Below, piece after piece: positions 46,986-54,358 of a DNA stretch of 64,000 nucleotides. The first letter of the stretch is position 1; each line of letters opens with the position of its first letter. Both the position numbers and the translations under genes were made by a program. The DNA is from Flavobacterium sp. YJ01 (GTDB lineage Bacteria; Bacteroidota; Bacteroidia; Flavobacteriales; Flavobacteriaceae): positions 3,100,001-3,164,000 of the forward strand of contig NZ_CP119757.1 in the NCBI RefSeq assembly GCF_029320955.1, written 5' to 3'. The notes beneath the pieces were generated by a model that was given only the letters and a program-made list of their open reading frames with translations, ran no database searches and was not told the DNA's origin.

Positions 46986-46993
46986 CAAAGTTA
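46986..46993 (-). promoter_or_regulatory. Predicted -7 box of the WYL regulator
   Basis: TAACTTTG on the minus strand. The octamer array lies between it and the ATG, so it would be transcribed as the leader. No -33 TTG was found. Confidence 0.35.
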
Positions 46994-47019
46994 CAAAGGT
47001 TAAATGTTTTTCGAAATAA

Positions 47020-47048
47020 AAAAGCTGTTCCAAATTGAAACAGCTTTT
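47020..47048. terminator. Orphan terminator-like hairpin in a divergent intergenic region
   Basis: AAAAGCTGTT (47020-47029) pairs with AACAGCTTTT (47039-47048), 10 bp with a 9-nt loop. It lies between two divergent genes, where no terminator is expected. On the minus strand it ends in six T. Confidence 0.5.
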
Positions 47049-47124
47049 ACTTTATTAAGTGGAATGAATTTAAACATTTTTTTGCATCTTTACAGAATTA
47101 TAGTATTAAATTCTAATGTAAAGA

Positions 47125-47868
47125 ATGAAGATTCCCTTTGAGCCAGTTGTTTATGGTTATGAAATAAATATCCATTTAATTTTAGAATATCTGGCATTTT
47201 TTTTAGGATATCGATATTATGTTTTTTTAAGAAAAAGAACGAATGATATTATTGTTTCTTCTAACAGATTATCAATCATATTGGGAGCTGCAATTGGAGC
47301 TTTTTTGGGTTCTAGAATTATGGGTTTTCTCGAAAATCCTGTTTTTCATCTTGATGTAAAATCAATTTTAGAACTCTTTAATGCAAAAACAATTATGGGA
47401 GGATTGTTTGGCGGACTGTTAGGGGTTGAAATTTCGAAGAAGATTATTGGAGAAAAAGAATCATCTGGCGATTTATTTACCTTTCCGATTATTCTAGGAA
47501 TTTTTATAGGGAGAATTGGCTGTTTTTTATCAGGCACAAATGAGTTTACTTATGGAAAACAAACGACCTTTTTTTTAGGTATGAATCTTGGCGATAACAT
47601 TATAAGACATCCAATTGCTTTATACGAATTACTATTTCTGATTTTTTTGTTTTTTGTTTTGAAGAAATTAAAAAAGAGAAATCTTAAAAATGGATTGTTA
47701 TTTCAGTATTTTATGATTGCCTATTTTGGTTTTCGTTTTTTTGTTGAGTTTTTAAAACCAAATTATTTCCTGATTTTAGGAATTAGTTCAATTCAGATTT
47801 TATGCTTGATTTGTCTGATCTATTATAAAAAAACAATTTTAAATTTATTTGTAAAAAATGCCGGTTAG
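47125..47868 (+). CDS. Lgt-like (prolipoprotein diacylglyceryl transferase-related) membrane protein
   Basis: A 247-residue, seven-TM-like membrane protein related to Lgt. Recognisable Lgt blocks are GAAIGAFLGSRIMGFLENP, IMGGLFGGLLG, IFIGRIGCFLSG, IIRHPIALYELLF and FGFRFFVEFLKP. The catalytic Arg of GRIG and the late Arg of FRFFVEF are retained, but the position of Lgt's essential histidine (HGG in E. coli) appears as FGG. The Asn of GRIxNF is Cys, and the usual GELWGR segment is replaced. It is therefore probably not a canonical prolipoprotein transferase but a phosphatidylglycerol-binding paralogue. It overlaps the next, radical SAM gene by 11 nt, so the two act together. Confidence 0.82.
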   Translation: MKIPFEPVVYGYEINIHLILEYLAFFLGYRYYVFLRKRTNDIIVSSNRLSIILGAAIGAFLGSRIMGFLENPVFHLDVKSILELFNAKTIMGGLFGGLLGVEISKKIIGEKESSGDLFTFPIILGIFIGRIGCFLSGTNEFTYGKQTTFFLGMNLGDNIIRHPIALYELLFLIFLFFVLKKLKKRNLKNGLLFQYFMIAYFGFRFFVEFLKPNYFLILGISSIQILCLICLIYYKKTILNLFVKNAG

Positions 47869-49249
47869 AAAATATACATATTATGACTTTACATTAAGCC
47901 TTTGTCCAGAATGCTTAAAGAGAATTGACGCCAAAATTGTTTTTGAAGATGAGAATGTCTACATGCTCAAAAGATGTCCGGAACACGGAAATTCTAAGGT
48001 TTTAATAGCCGATGATATTCAGTATTACAAGAATATCCGAAACTATAATAAACCATCTGAGATGCCGTATACTTTTAATACAAAAACGCATTATGGTTGT
48101 CCTTACGATTGTGGTTTATGTCCAGACCATGAACAGCATTCCTGTTTGACAGTTATTGAGGTTACAGATCGCTGTAATCTGACATGTCCGACTTGTTATG
48201 CAGGTTCGTCGCCTAATTATGGCCGACACAGAACTCTTGAAGAAATAAAAGCAATGCTCGATACGGTTGTTAAAAACGAAAAAGAACCTGATGTGGTGCA
48301 GATTAGCGGAGGCGAACCAACTATACACCCGCAATTTTTTGAAATTTTAGATTACGCAAAATCAACTCCAATAAAGCACTTAATGCTGAATACAAACGGA
48401 ATTAAAATTGCAAAAGACAAAGAATTTGTTCAGAGACTAAAAAGCTATTCTCCAGATTTTGAAATTTATCTTCAGTTTGATTCTTTTGAAGATAGTGTAT
48501 TACAGGAATTGCGTGGAGCCGATTTAAGCGAAATACGAAGACAAGCTTTAGAAAATCTGAATGAAGTTAATTTATCGACCACTTTGGTTGTTACACTTCA
48601 GAAAGGATTAAACGATCATGAAATAGGTAAAATTGTTGAGTTTGCACTAAAGCAAAAATGCGTTCGAGGCGTTACATTTCAACCGACTCAAATTGCAGGC
48701 CGACTGGAGAATTTTAACTTAGAAACCGATCGGATGACATTAACAGAAGTAAGAAGAAAAATTCTGGAGCAAACTACAGTTTTCAATTCAGATGATTTAC
48801 TTCCAGTTCCCTGTAATCCTGACGCTTTGGTAATGGGTTATGCATTGAAATTAGGTGACGAAGTTTTTCCGTTGACTCGATATATAAATCCAAATGATCT
48901 ATTGGACAATAGCAAAAACACTATTATTTATGAGCAGGACGAAGTACTTCGAGGTAAAATGATAGATTTGTTTAGTACAGGAAATTCTGTAGAAGTAGCA
49001 CAAGAAAACTTGAAATCGATATTATGCTGTCTTCCTAATATTGATGCGCCAGAATTAGGATATGATAATCTGTTCAGAATTATTATAATGCAGTTTATTG
49101 ATGCTTATAATTTTGATGTGAGAGCAATAAAAAAATCATGTGTGCATATTGTCAATAAGGATAATAAAATAATTCCTTTTGAAACTATGAATTTGTTTTA
49201 TAGAGATGATAAAGTAAAAAGATTAGAAGAATTAAGAACCAACATATAA
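47858..49249 (+). CDS. Radical SAM enzyme related to tetraether lipid synthase (Tes-like)
   Basis: A 463-residue radical SAM protein. The cluster motif CNLTCPTC is at about residues 106-113 in VTDRCNLTCPTCYAG. An N-terminal Cys-rich part (LCPECLKRIDAK, RCPEHGNS) and the block HYGCPYDCGLCPDHEQHSCL match the layout of archaeal Tes-like proteins, which join two lipid alkyl chains by C-C bonds in GDGT synthesis. Additional Cys in PVPCNPDA and LCCLP may bind further Fe-S clusters. QISGGEPTIHPQFFEI is the SAM-binding GGEP region. It is translationally coupled (11-nt overlap) to the Lgt-like membrane protein. A lipid-crosslinking or lipid-modifying function is inferred from the family. Bacterial homologues are largely uncharacterised. 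Confidence 0.82.
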   Translation: MPVRKYTYYDFTLSLCPECLKRIDAKIVFEDENVYMLKRCPEHGNSKVLIADDIQYYKNIRNYNKPSEMPYTFNTKTHYGCPYDCGLCPDHEQHSCLTVIEVTDRCNLTCPTCYAGSSPNYGRHRTLEEIKAMLDTVVKNEKEPDVVQISGGEPTIHPQFFEILDYAKSTPIKHLMLNTNGIKIAKDKEFVQRLKSYSPDFEIYLQFDSFEDSVLQELRGADLSEIRRQALENLNEVNLSTTLVVTLQKGLNDHEIGKIVEFALKQKCVRGVTFQPTQIAGRLENFNLETDRMTLTEVRRKILEQTTVFNSDDLLPVPCNPDALVMGYALKLGDEVFPLTRYINPNDLLDNSKNTIIYEQDEVLRGKMIDLFSTGNSVEVAQENLKSILCCLPNIDAPELGYDNLFRIIIMQFIDAYNFDVRAIKKSCVHIVNKDNKIIPFETMNLFYRDDKVKRLEELRTNI

Positions 49250-49254
49250 AGAAT

Positions 49255-49452
49255 ATGACAGCGCTAGAAGTAGGTAATTTAGGTGGTTTAGTCGCTTTTT
49301 TTGTAGCGATTATGATCGTACCTCCAATTTTAATGACAATCATTGGTTTTGCAGTGAAGAAAAACCATCCTAATGGAGCAAAAGTTTGTTTTATTATAGG
49401 CGCACTATATTTACTTATCGGATTGGGAATATGCGGAACATTATTGTCTTAA
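49255..49452 (+). CDS. Small two-TM membrane protein of the radical SAM operon
   Basis: A 65-residue protein, 5 bp after the radical SAM stop, with two hydrophobic helices (LVAFFVAIMIVPPILMTIIG and VCFIIGALYLLIGLGICGTL) joined by a basic loop (AVKKNHPNGAK). No family recognised. Tight spacing and its own following terminator place it as the last gene of the Lgt-like/radical SAM operon, possibly a membrane tether or assembly factor. Confidence 0.75.
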   Translation: MTALEVGNLGGLVAFFVAIMIVPPILMTIIGFAVKKNHPNGAKVCFIIGALYLLIGLGICGTLLS

Positions 49453-49453
49453 G

Positions 49454-49484
49454 AAAAACCCCAAATAAATATTTGGGGTTTTTT
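49454..49484 (+). terminator. Rho-independent terminator of the radical SAM operon
   Basis: AAAAACCCCAAAT (49454-49466) pairs with ATTTGGGGTTTTT (49471-49483), 13 bp with a 4-nt loop, directly after the stop codon. Confidence 0.9.
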
Positions 49485-49503
49485 AAGCACAATTATTAGT
49501 TGG

Positions 49504-50118
49504 TTAAAATCTATATAATAATCCGAATTGTGGCTGATCGAAGATATTTTCAAATAAATTGATATTTAACTGAAAAGTATCTGATGATGGACCGTTTTCT
49601 GGAGCGACACTGTTATAAGAAAGCATATTGGCTAGAACAAAAGTCACAGCAACATTTTTGGTAATAAAATAGTTTAATCCGACATTTACGTCTGCCGTTA
49701 TGCTATTTGTAGTATCGTCTATAAGGTCGCTTTCGTATTTATTTCTTCCAAATCCTAAACCTACTTCAGCATAAGTTTTAAAACGTTTTTTATCTAATTC
49801 TAAGAAATAGTAACGTGCAAATGCCCCAGCTCCAAATACATTTGTTTTCTCATACGGAGTTTCTTGTTTAATACTCGCATAGTTTAGTTTTGCTCCAACA
49901 GCAAATTTATCATTCAGGAAGTAGCCAAACTTTGGACTAAAACCGTAATAATCCTCTTCGCCGCCAGTGCTAATTTTTATAGAACCTTCAAGAAACATAT
50001 CGCCTTGTGAAAAAGTTACACCTTTAGCAGAATTCATTTCTGCATCAGCTTGATCTTGCTGAGCATTTGCAAAACAAAATGCAAAAAGGGCTAAAATAAC
50101 TGAAAATTTGGTTTTCAT
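49504..50118 (-). CDS. Outer membrane beta-barrel protein
   Basis: A 204-residue protein with a signal peptide (KFSVILALFAFCFANAQ) and a transmembrane beta-barrel pattern: KFGYFLNDKFAVGAKLNYAS, GAGAFARYYFLEL, FKTYAEVGLGFGRNKYESDL, TADVNVGLNYFITKNVAVTF, and a C-terminal strand ending in aromatic residues (FGLLYRF). This fits the OmpA-like/OMP_b-brl family of eight-stranded porin-like proteins. A hairpin overlaps its start codon (50118-50149). The ligand or function is unknown. Confidence 0.88.
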   Translation of the reverse strand: MKTKFSVILALFAFCFANAQQDQADAEMNSAKGVTFSQGDMFLEGSIKISTGGEEDYYGFSPKFGYFLNDKFAVGAKLNYASIKQETPYEKTNVFGAGAFARYYFLELDKKRFKTYAEVGLGFGRNKYESDLIDDTTNSITADVNVGLNYFITKNVAVTFVLANMLSYNSVAPENGPSSDTFQLNINLFENIFDQPQFGLLYRF

Positions 50119-50149
50119 AATCTTACATATTTAATTGTTTGTAAGATTA
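50118..50149 (-). promoter_or_regulatory. Hairpin overlapping the OMP gene start codon
   Basis: TAATCTTACA (50118-50127) pairs with TGTAAGATTA (50140-50149) over 10 bp with a 12-nt loop. In the mRNA it ends at the A of the AUG, so it could occlude initiation. Confidence 0.4.
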
Positions 50150-50273
50150 AAAATACATTTCCTTGTTTTAAAAGGCATTGTTTTTAGTCAAAAGGGTTAA
50201 AATTCAATTTATTACGTTAATATTTGTATAATTTTGTAGGTTTTATCTTTTTAATTATTTGATTTAAAACAAT

Positions 50274-50305
50274 AAAAAACCCAACAACTTTTATGTCATT
50301 GGGTT
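50274..50305 (-). terminator. Terminator after lepA
   Basis: On the minus strand AACCCAA (50305-50299) pairs with TTGGGTT (50284-50278), 7 bp with a 14-nt loop, then TTTT. Confidence 0.65.
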
Positions 50306-50346
50306 GGTCTTTATTCTTCTATCTTGTATCTTTTTTCTAAAAAGAA

Positions 50347-52143
50347 TTAATCATTCAATTTCAAAACAGCCATAAACGCCTCTTGCGGAATCTCAACGTT
50401 TCCTACCTGACGCATACGTTTTTTACCTTTTTTCTGTTTTTCAAGAAGTTTACGCTTACGCGAAATATCTCCACCGTAACATTTTGCGGTAACGTCTTTA
50501 CGAAGTGCTTTAATCGTTTCACGAGCGATAATTTTTGCTCCAATTGCAGCTTGAATCGGAATGTCAAATTGTTGTCTCGGAATCAATTCGCGTAATTTTT
50601 CGGTCATTTTTTTACCGATATTATATGCGTTGTCTTCGTGAATTAATGCAGAAAGTGCATCAACTGTTTGTGCATTTAAAAGAACGTCAAGTTTAACTAA
50701 TTTCGAAGTTCTCATTCCGATTGGAGAATAATCAAAAGAAGCATAACCTTTAGAAACTGTTTTTAAACGATCATAAAAATCGAATACAATTTCCGCCAAA
50801 GGCATATCAAAATTTAATTCAACACGTTCAGTTGTTAAATATGTTTGGTTGGTAATTAAACCACGTTTTTCGATACATAAACTCATTACGTTTCCAACGA
50901 AATCAGCTTTTGTAATGATAGTAGCTTTAATAAACGGCTCTTCAACTCTGTCTAGTTTTGAAGGTTCCGGTAAATCTGAAGGATTGTTTACAATTAAGGC
51001 TTTTTCAGGTTCTTTTTTAGTGTAAGCTAAATACGAAACGTTAGGAACAGTTGTAATTACAGTCATGTCGAACTCGCGCTCTAAACGTTCTTGGATAATT
51101 TCCATGTGAAGCATTCCTAAGAATCCGCAACGGAAACCAAATCCTAATGCCGCAGAGCTTTCAGGAGTAAAAACTAATGACGCATCATTTAATTGTAGTT
51201 TCTCCATCGAAGAACGTAAATCTTCGTAATCTTCTGTATCAACAGGATAAATTCCGGCAAATACCATTGGTTTTACATCCTCAAAACCAGTAATCATATT
51301 TGTTGTCGGAACTTTTGCATCCGTAATTGTATCACCAACTTTTACTTCGCGAGCTTCTTTAATTCCAGAAATCAAATATCCAACATCTCCAGCCGAAACT
51401 ACAGTTTTAGGAACTTGATTTAATTTTAAAGTTCCAATTTCGTCAGCAAAATATTCGTTGTCTGTAGCCATGAATTTAATTTTCTGGCCTTTTTTGATTT
51501 CTCCATTTACAACTCTAAAGATTACCTCAATTCCACGAAACGGATTATATACCGAGTCAAAAATTAAAGCTTGTAATGGTTCTTCTGGATTTCCTTTTGG
51601 AGCAGGAATTTTTTCGATAATGGCTGCTAAGATATTTTCAACACCAAAACCAGTTTTTCCAGAAGCATGAATAATATCTTCTAGTTTACATCCTAATAAA
51701 TCGATAATATCGTCGCTAACTTCTTCTGGATTTGCACTTGGCAAATCGACTTTGTTCAAAACTGGAATAATTTCCAAGTCGTTTTCAAGTGCTAAATATA
51801 AGTTTGAAATTGTTTGTGCCTGAATACTTTGGGCGGCGTCAACAATTAATAAAGCACCTTCGCAGGCAGCAATAGATCTTGAAACTTCGTATGAAAAGTC
51901 AACGTGTCCTGGAGTATCAATTAGGTTTAAAATATATTCTTCTCCCTTGTATTTGTATTCCATCTGAATGGCATGACTCTTAATGGTAATTCCACGCTCG
52001 CGCTCCAGATCCATGTTGTCAAGCAATTGCGCTTTTTCTTCACGTGCTGTAACGGTTTGTGTTGCGGCAAGTAACCTGTCCGCTAATGTACTTTTACCGT
52101 GGTCAATGTGTGCAATAATGCAAAAATTACGTATCTTCTTCAT
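50347..52143 (-). CDS. lepA: Elongation factor 4 (back-translocase GTPase)
   Basis: A 598-residue translational GTPase that binds ribosomes and can reverse translocation under stress. G-motifs: [13 protein letters not shown] (G1), the switch [14 protein letters not shown] (G3), NKVDLPSA (G4). LepA-specific C-terminal parts are [20 protein letters not shown] and the basic tail [21 protein letters not shown] set the start at the ATG 52143, since an in-frame extension to 52206 ([20 protein letters not shown]) has no counterpart in the family. A -7 box TATCTTTG lies 90 nt upstream. Confidence 0.97.
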   Translation of the reverse strand: MKKIRNFCIIAHIDHGKSTLADRLLAATQTVTAREEKAQLLDNMDLERERGITIKSHAIQMEYKYKGEEYILNLIDTPGHVDFSYEVSRSIAACEGALLIVDAAQSIQAQTISNLYLALENDLEIIPVLNKVDLPSANPEEVSDDIIDLLGCKLEDIIHASGKTGFGVENILAAIIEKIPAPKGNPEEPLQALIFDSVYNPFRGIEVIFRVVNGEIKKGQKIKFMATDNEYFADEIGTLKLNQVPKTVVSAGDVGYLISGIKEAREVKVGDTITDAKVPTTNMITGFEDVKPMVFAGIYPVDTEDYEDLRSSMEKLQLNDASLVFTPESSAALGFGFRCGFLGMLHMEIIQERLEREFDMTVITTVPNVSYLAYTKKEPEKALIVNNPSDLPEPSKLDRVEEPFIKATIITKADFVGNVMSLCIEKRGLITNQTYLTTERVELNFDMPLAEIVFDFYDRLKTVSKGYASFDYSPIGMRTSKLVKLDVLLNAQTVDALSALIHEDNAYNIGKKMTEKLRELIPRQQFDIPIQAAIGAKIIARETIKALRKDVTAKCYGGDISRKRKLLEKQKKGKKRMRQVGNVEIPQEAFMAVLKLND

Positions 52144-52232
52144 TTTAATATATCGGTTCTCTAATCGATTTAATCTTTTTTTGGGAATAATTTCACGCCA
52201 AAACAATTGCCTTAAAGCGTGTTATTAAGGCG

Positions 52233-52240
52233 CAAAGATA
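52233..52240 (-). promoter_or_regulatory. Predicted -7 box of lepA
   Basis: TATCTTTG on the minus strand matches the consensus exactly. The leader is about 85 nt. The -33 TTG is not evident. Confidence 0.5.
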
Positions 52241-52305
52241 GCGCAAAGTTTTGGATTCTGGAATCCTGATCTCAGATAGTTGAGAGATGTGAATTAAAAA
52301 TGCGA

Positions 52306-53007
52306 TTAATATTCAAAATTAAACCCTTTTTCAGTTAATTTTTTGTACATCTCGTCATCAAATTTATAAAGTTTGGCTGCTCTGTGTGAAACGTCTTGTT
52401 GTTTCTCATCCAATGCTGTCAAAAGTTTCATGTGCAGAATTTTTCGTCTAAAGTTGGATTTATCCAATTCGATTCCTAGAATTTCTTCATACAAATGCAT
52501 TAATTGCAATAAAGTAAATTTTTCGGGAAGAAGGTTAAAACCAATTGGAGCCTGACGTACACGATTTCGAAGTTGCAATAAACTGAAATTTAAAATCTCG
52601 TTGTGGTCAAAAATCAAATCCGGAATTTCATTAATCTTATACCATTTTGCTTCTATAACTTTTAAACTCGCTTTTATATTATAATCTTCGCGATTCACTA
52701 AAGTATAATAACCAATAGTTACAACGCGTCTTTCTAGAACACGTTTAGGATTTGTAAATGCTTTTAACTGCTCCAAATAAATATCTTCAAGACCAGTAAG
52801 TTCCTGTAAAATACGTTGTGCGGCATCATCTGCACTTTCATCAAGCTGAAGCCATCCACCTAAAAGTCCCCATTTTCCAATGCTTTCACCTTGGGCGTGC
52901 TGAACTAAGAGAACTTCGAGACTCTCTTTGTTAAAACCGAAGAAAACACAGTCAATCGTGATTCCGTCTACGGCTGGTTTTTGTTGCTGAGTAGTTATTT
53001 CTGTCAA
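52306..53007 (-). CDS. Nudix-domain transcriptional regulator (NrtR/AraR-like), copy 1
   Basis: A 233-residue protein with an N-terminal Nudix fold and a C-terminal winged-helix-like region (FTLLQLMHLYEEILGIELDK, RRKILHMKLLTALDEKQQDV). The Nudix box GWLQLDESADDAAQRILQEL is degenerate: the REUXEE catalytic glutamates are largely lost (R-I-L-Q-E-L), as in NrtR-type regulators that bind ADP-ribose-like or sugar ligands without hydrolysis. It starts at TTG, as no ATG precedes the domain. A paralogue (about 65-70% similar in the core) lies immediately upstream, and both precede a SusC/SusD locus on the other strand. In Bacteroides, AraR, a related regulator, controls arabinose use; the ligand here is unknown. 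Confidence 0.85.
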   Translation of the reverse strand: MTEITTQQQKPAVDGITIDCVFFGFNKESLEVLLVQHAQGESIGKWGLLGGWLQLDESADDAAQRILQELTGLEDIYLEQLKAFTNPKRVLERRVVTIGYYTLVNREDYNIKASLKVIEAKWYKINEIPDLIFDHNEILNFSLLQLRNRVRQAPIGFNLLPEKFTLLQLMHLYEEILGIELDKSNFRRKILHMKLLTALDEKQQDVSHRAAKLYKFDDEMYKKLTEKGFNFEY

Positions 53008-53064
53008 TGTATTATGTTGTTTCGAAGTGCAAAAAGTATTTTTCTAATTCATTTTAGATGAAAA

Positions 53065-53781
53065 TCAAAATTCAAAATTGAATCCTTTTTCAGTTAATTT
53101 GGTATAAATTTCTGGATCAAATTTGTACAATTGAGCCGCTCTGTGCGATACATCTTGCTGTTTTTCGTCTAAAGCAACCAATAATTTCATATGAAGAATT
53201 TTTCGTCTAAAGTTTGGTTTGTCCATTTCAATTCCTAAAATTTCTCCATACAAATGCATCAATTGCAATAAAGTGAATTTTTCTGGTAATAAATTAAAAC
53301 CAATTGGCGTCTGGCGAACTTTATTTCTAAGATGTTTTATGCTGTAATCTAAAATTTCATTATGATCATAAATCAAATCTGGAATTTCGTTGATTTTATA
53401 CCATTTTGCATCAGAAGCTGTAAAACCAGCCTTAATGTTGTAATCTTCTCTTTTTACCAGAGCATAATATCCAATGGTAATAACACGACGTAGCGGAAAA
53501 CGATCTGGATCTCCAAATGCTTTCAACTGTTCTAGATAAATATCTTCAAGACCTGTAAGTTCGTGCAATAAACGATGGGCAGCGGCATCTGTGCTTTCTT
53601 TTTTGTAAATCCATCCTCCAGGCAACCCCCATTTTCCTTTACTGATTCCCTCGCCATGCTGTACCAAAAGCACTTCTAAACTTCCTTTATCAAAACCAAA
53701 TATAACGCAGTCAATTGTGATTGCATTCATGGCACTGTGTTCGTTTTTTGATGCAGGTTTGTCATCTACATTTTCAATCAT
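53065..53781 (-). CDS. Nudix-domain transcriptional regulator (NrtR/AraR-like), copy 2
   Basis: A 238-residue paralogue of the preceding gene (shared C-terminus RRKILHMKLL-ALDEKQQDVSH). The Nudix box GWIYKKESTDAAAHRLLHEL also lacks the second catalytic Glu pair. I chose ATG 53781 over an upstream TTG at 53802, because the predicted -7 box (53800-53807) ends just before it. The gene is divergent from susC, so the regulator likely controls this locus. The 16-bp palindrome at 53821-53836 lies in its own promoter. Confidence 0.85.
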   Translation of the reverse strand: MIENVDDKPASKNEHSAMNAITIDCVIFGFDKGSLEVLLVQHGEGISKGKWGLPGGWIYKKESTDAAAHRLLHELTGLEDIYLEQLKAFGDPDRFPLRRVITIGYYALVKREDYNIKAGFTASDAKWYKINEIPDLIYDHNEILDYSIKHLRNKVRQTPIGFNLLPEKFTLLQLMHLYGEILGIEMDKPNFRRKILHMKLLVALDEKQQDVSHRAAQLYKFDPEIYTKLTEKGFNFEF

Positions 53782-53799
53782 ACTCGAGATAAATTTTGA

Positions 53800-53807
53800 C
53801 AAATTAA
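53800..53807 (-). promoter_or_regulatory. Predicted -7 box of Nudix regulator copy 2
   Basis: TTAATTTG on the minus strand, one mismatch to the consensus. It would start transcription about 14 nt before the ATG at 53781. Confidence 0.35.
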
Positions 53808-53820
53808 ATAAATAAAATGA

Positions 53821-53836
53821 TTAAGAAGCTTCTTAA
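53821..53836. promoter_or_regulatory. Perfect 16-bp palindrome, candidate operator
   Basis: TTAAGAAGCTTCTTAA lies 14 to 29 bp upstream of the -7 box of Nudix copy 2, in the position of the -33 region. A repressor bound there would block the promoter. Confidence 0.5.
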
Positions 53837-54057
53837 AAGCTTTATATTTTTTTTAACGAAACAAGAAATTGATAATCAACGGGTTAAAATCTGATAAAAA
53901 AACGCTCTTAATTAGACTGATTCTTAAGTGGTTGATTGTCAATTTTATAAAACACTAAATTTTCTTTATTTTTTATTTCAAATCTAATTCAAATTTTATG
54001 GCATTCATAAAAATGAAATAGAAATTATTAGAATAGAAAAAAATTAACCCTAATATT
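53837..54057. other. Divergent regulatory region between the Nudix regulators and susC
   Basis: No gene. It contains two TTGA-n3-TCAA sites: TTGATAATCAA (53869-53879) and TTGATTGTCAA (53932-53942), 63 bp apart, that may bind a dimeric regulator. The rest is AT-rich. Confidence 0.45.
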
Positions 54058-54088
54058 TTGTTAATATAGAAAATTTGTTTTACACTTG
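54058..54088 (+). promoter_or_regulatory. Predicted promoter of the polysaccharide utilisation locus
   Basis: TTG (54058-54060), 20-bp spacer, TACACTTG (54081-54088; one mismatch in the -7 consensus). Transcription would start near 54094, leaving a ~265-nt leader. Confidence 0.5.
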
Positions 54089-54091
54089 TAG

Positions 54092-54129
54092 TCAAATTTA
54101 CCATAAGATAAATTCAAATTGACCATAAG
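54092..54129 (+). promoter_or_regulatory. Direct repeats downstream of the susC promoter, candidate operator
   Basis: TCAAATTTACCATAAG (54092-54107) and TCAAATTGACCATAAG (54114-54129) are 16-bp copies with one difference, 22 bp apart (two DNA turns), at about +1 to +36. This location fits a repressor site. Confidence 0.55.
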
Positions 54130-54358
54130 TAAAAAAGGCAAAGCTACAACTTAACTTAAACTTACCACAATTGTTTTTTTACAAATTGATTTTAGGATTG
54201 ATTTTGATGTTCGAAAGAACTGCTTATAGTCTGCAAGTACTAAATGTTGGAAATGAGATTCAGGCCCTCATTTTTGGCATGACCTGCTTGGGAAGTTTTC
54301 CAGATTTCTCTTAGGGTAAAAATTACTAACTATAACTTAAACTTAATCATTTCTTATT
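54130..54358 (+). other. Long 5' leader of susC
   Basis: About 230 nt without a gene. It is less AT-rich in its middle and has a possible hairpin near 54254-54275 (ATGAG...CTCAT). It may be structured RNA, but I see no known riboswitch pattern. Confidence 0.35.

Noticed and set aside
52306..53781. Two Nudix hydrolases for housecleaning of nucleotides
   Set aside because: The catalytic core lacks key glutamates and a C-terminal winged-helix-like region is present, which fits regulators better.
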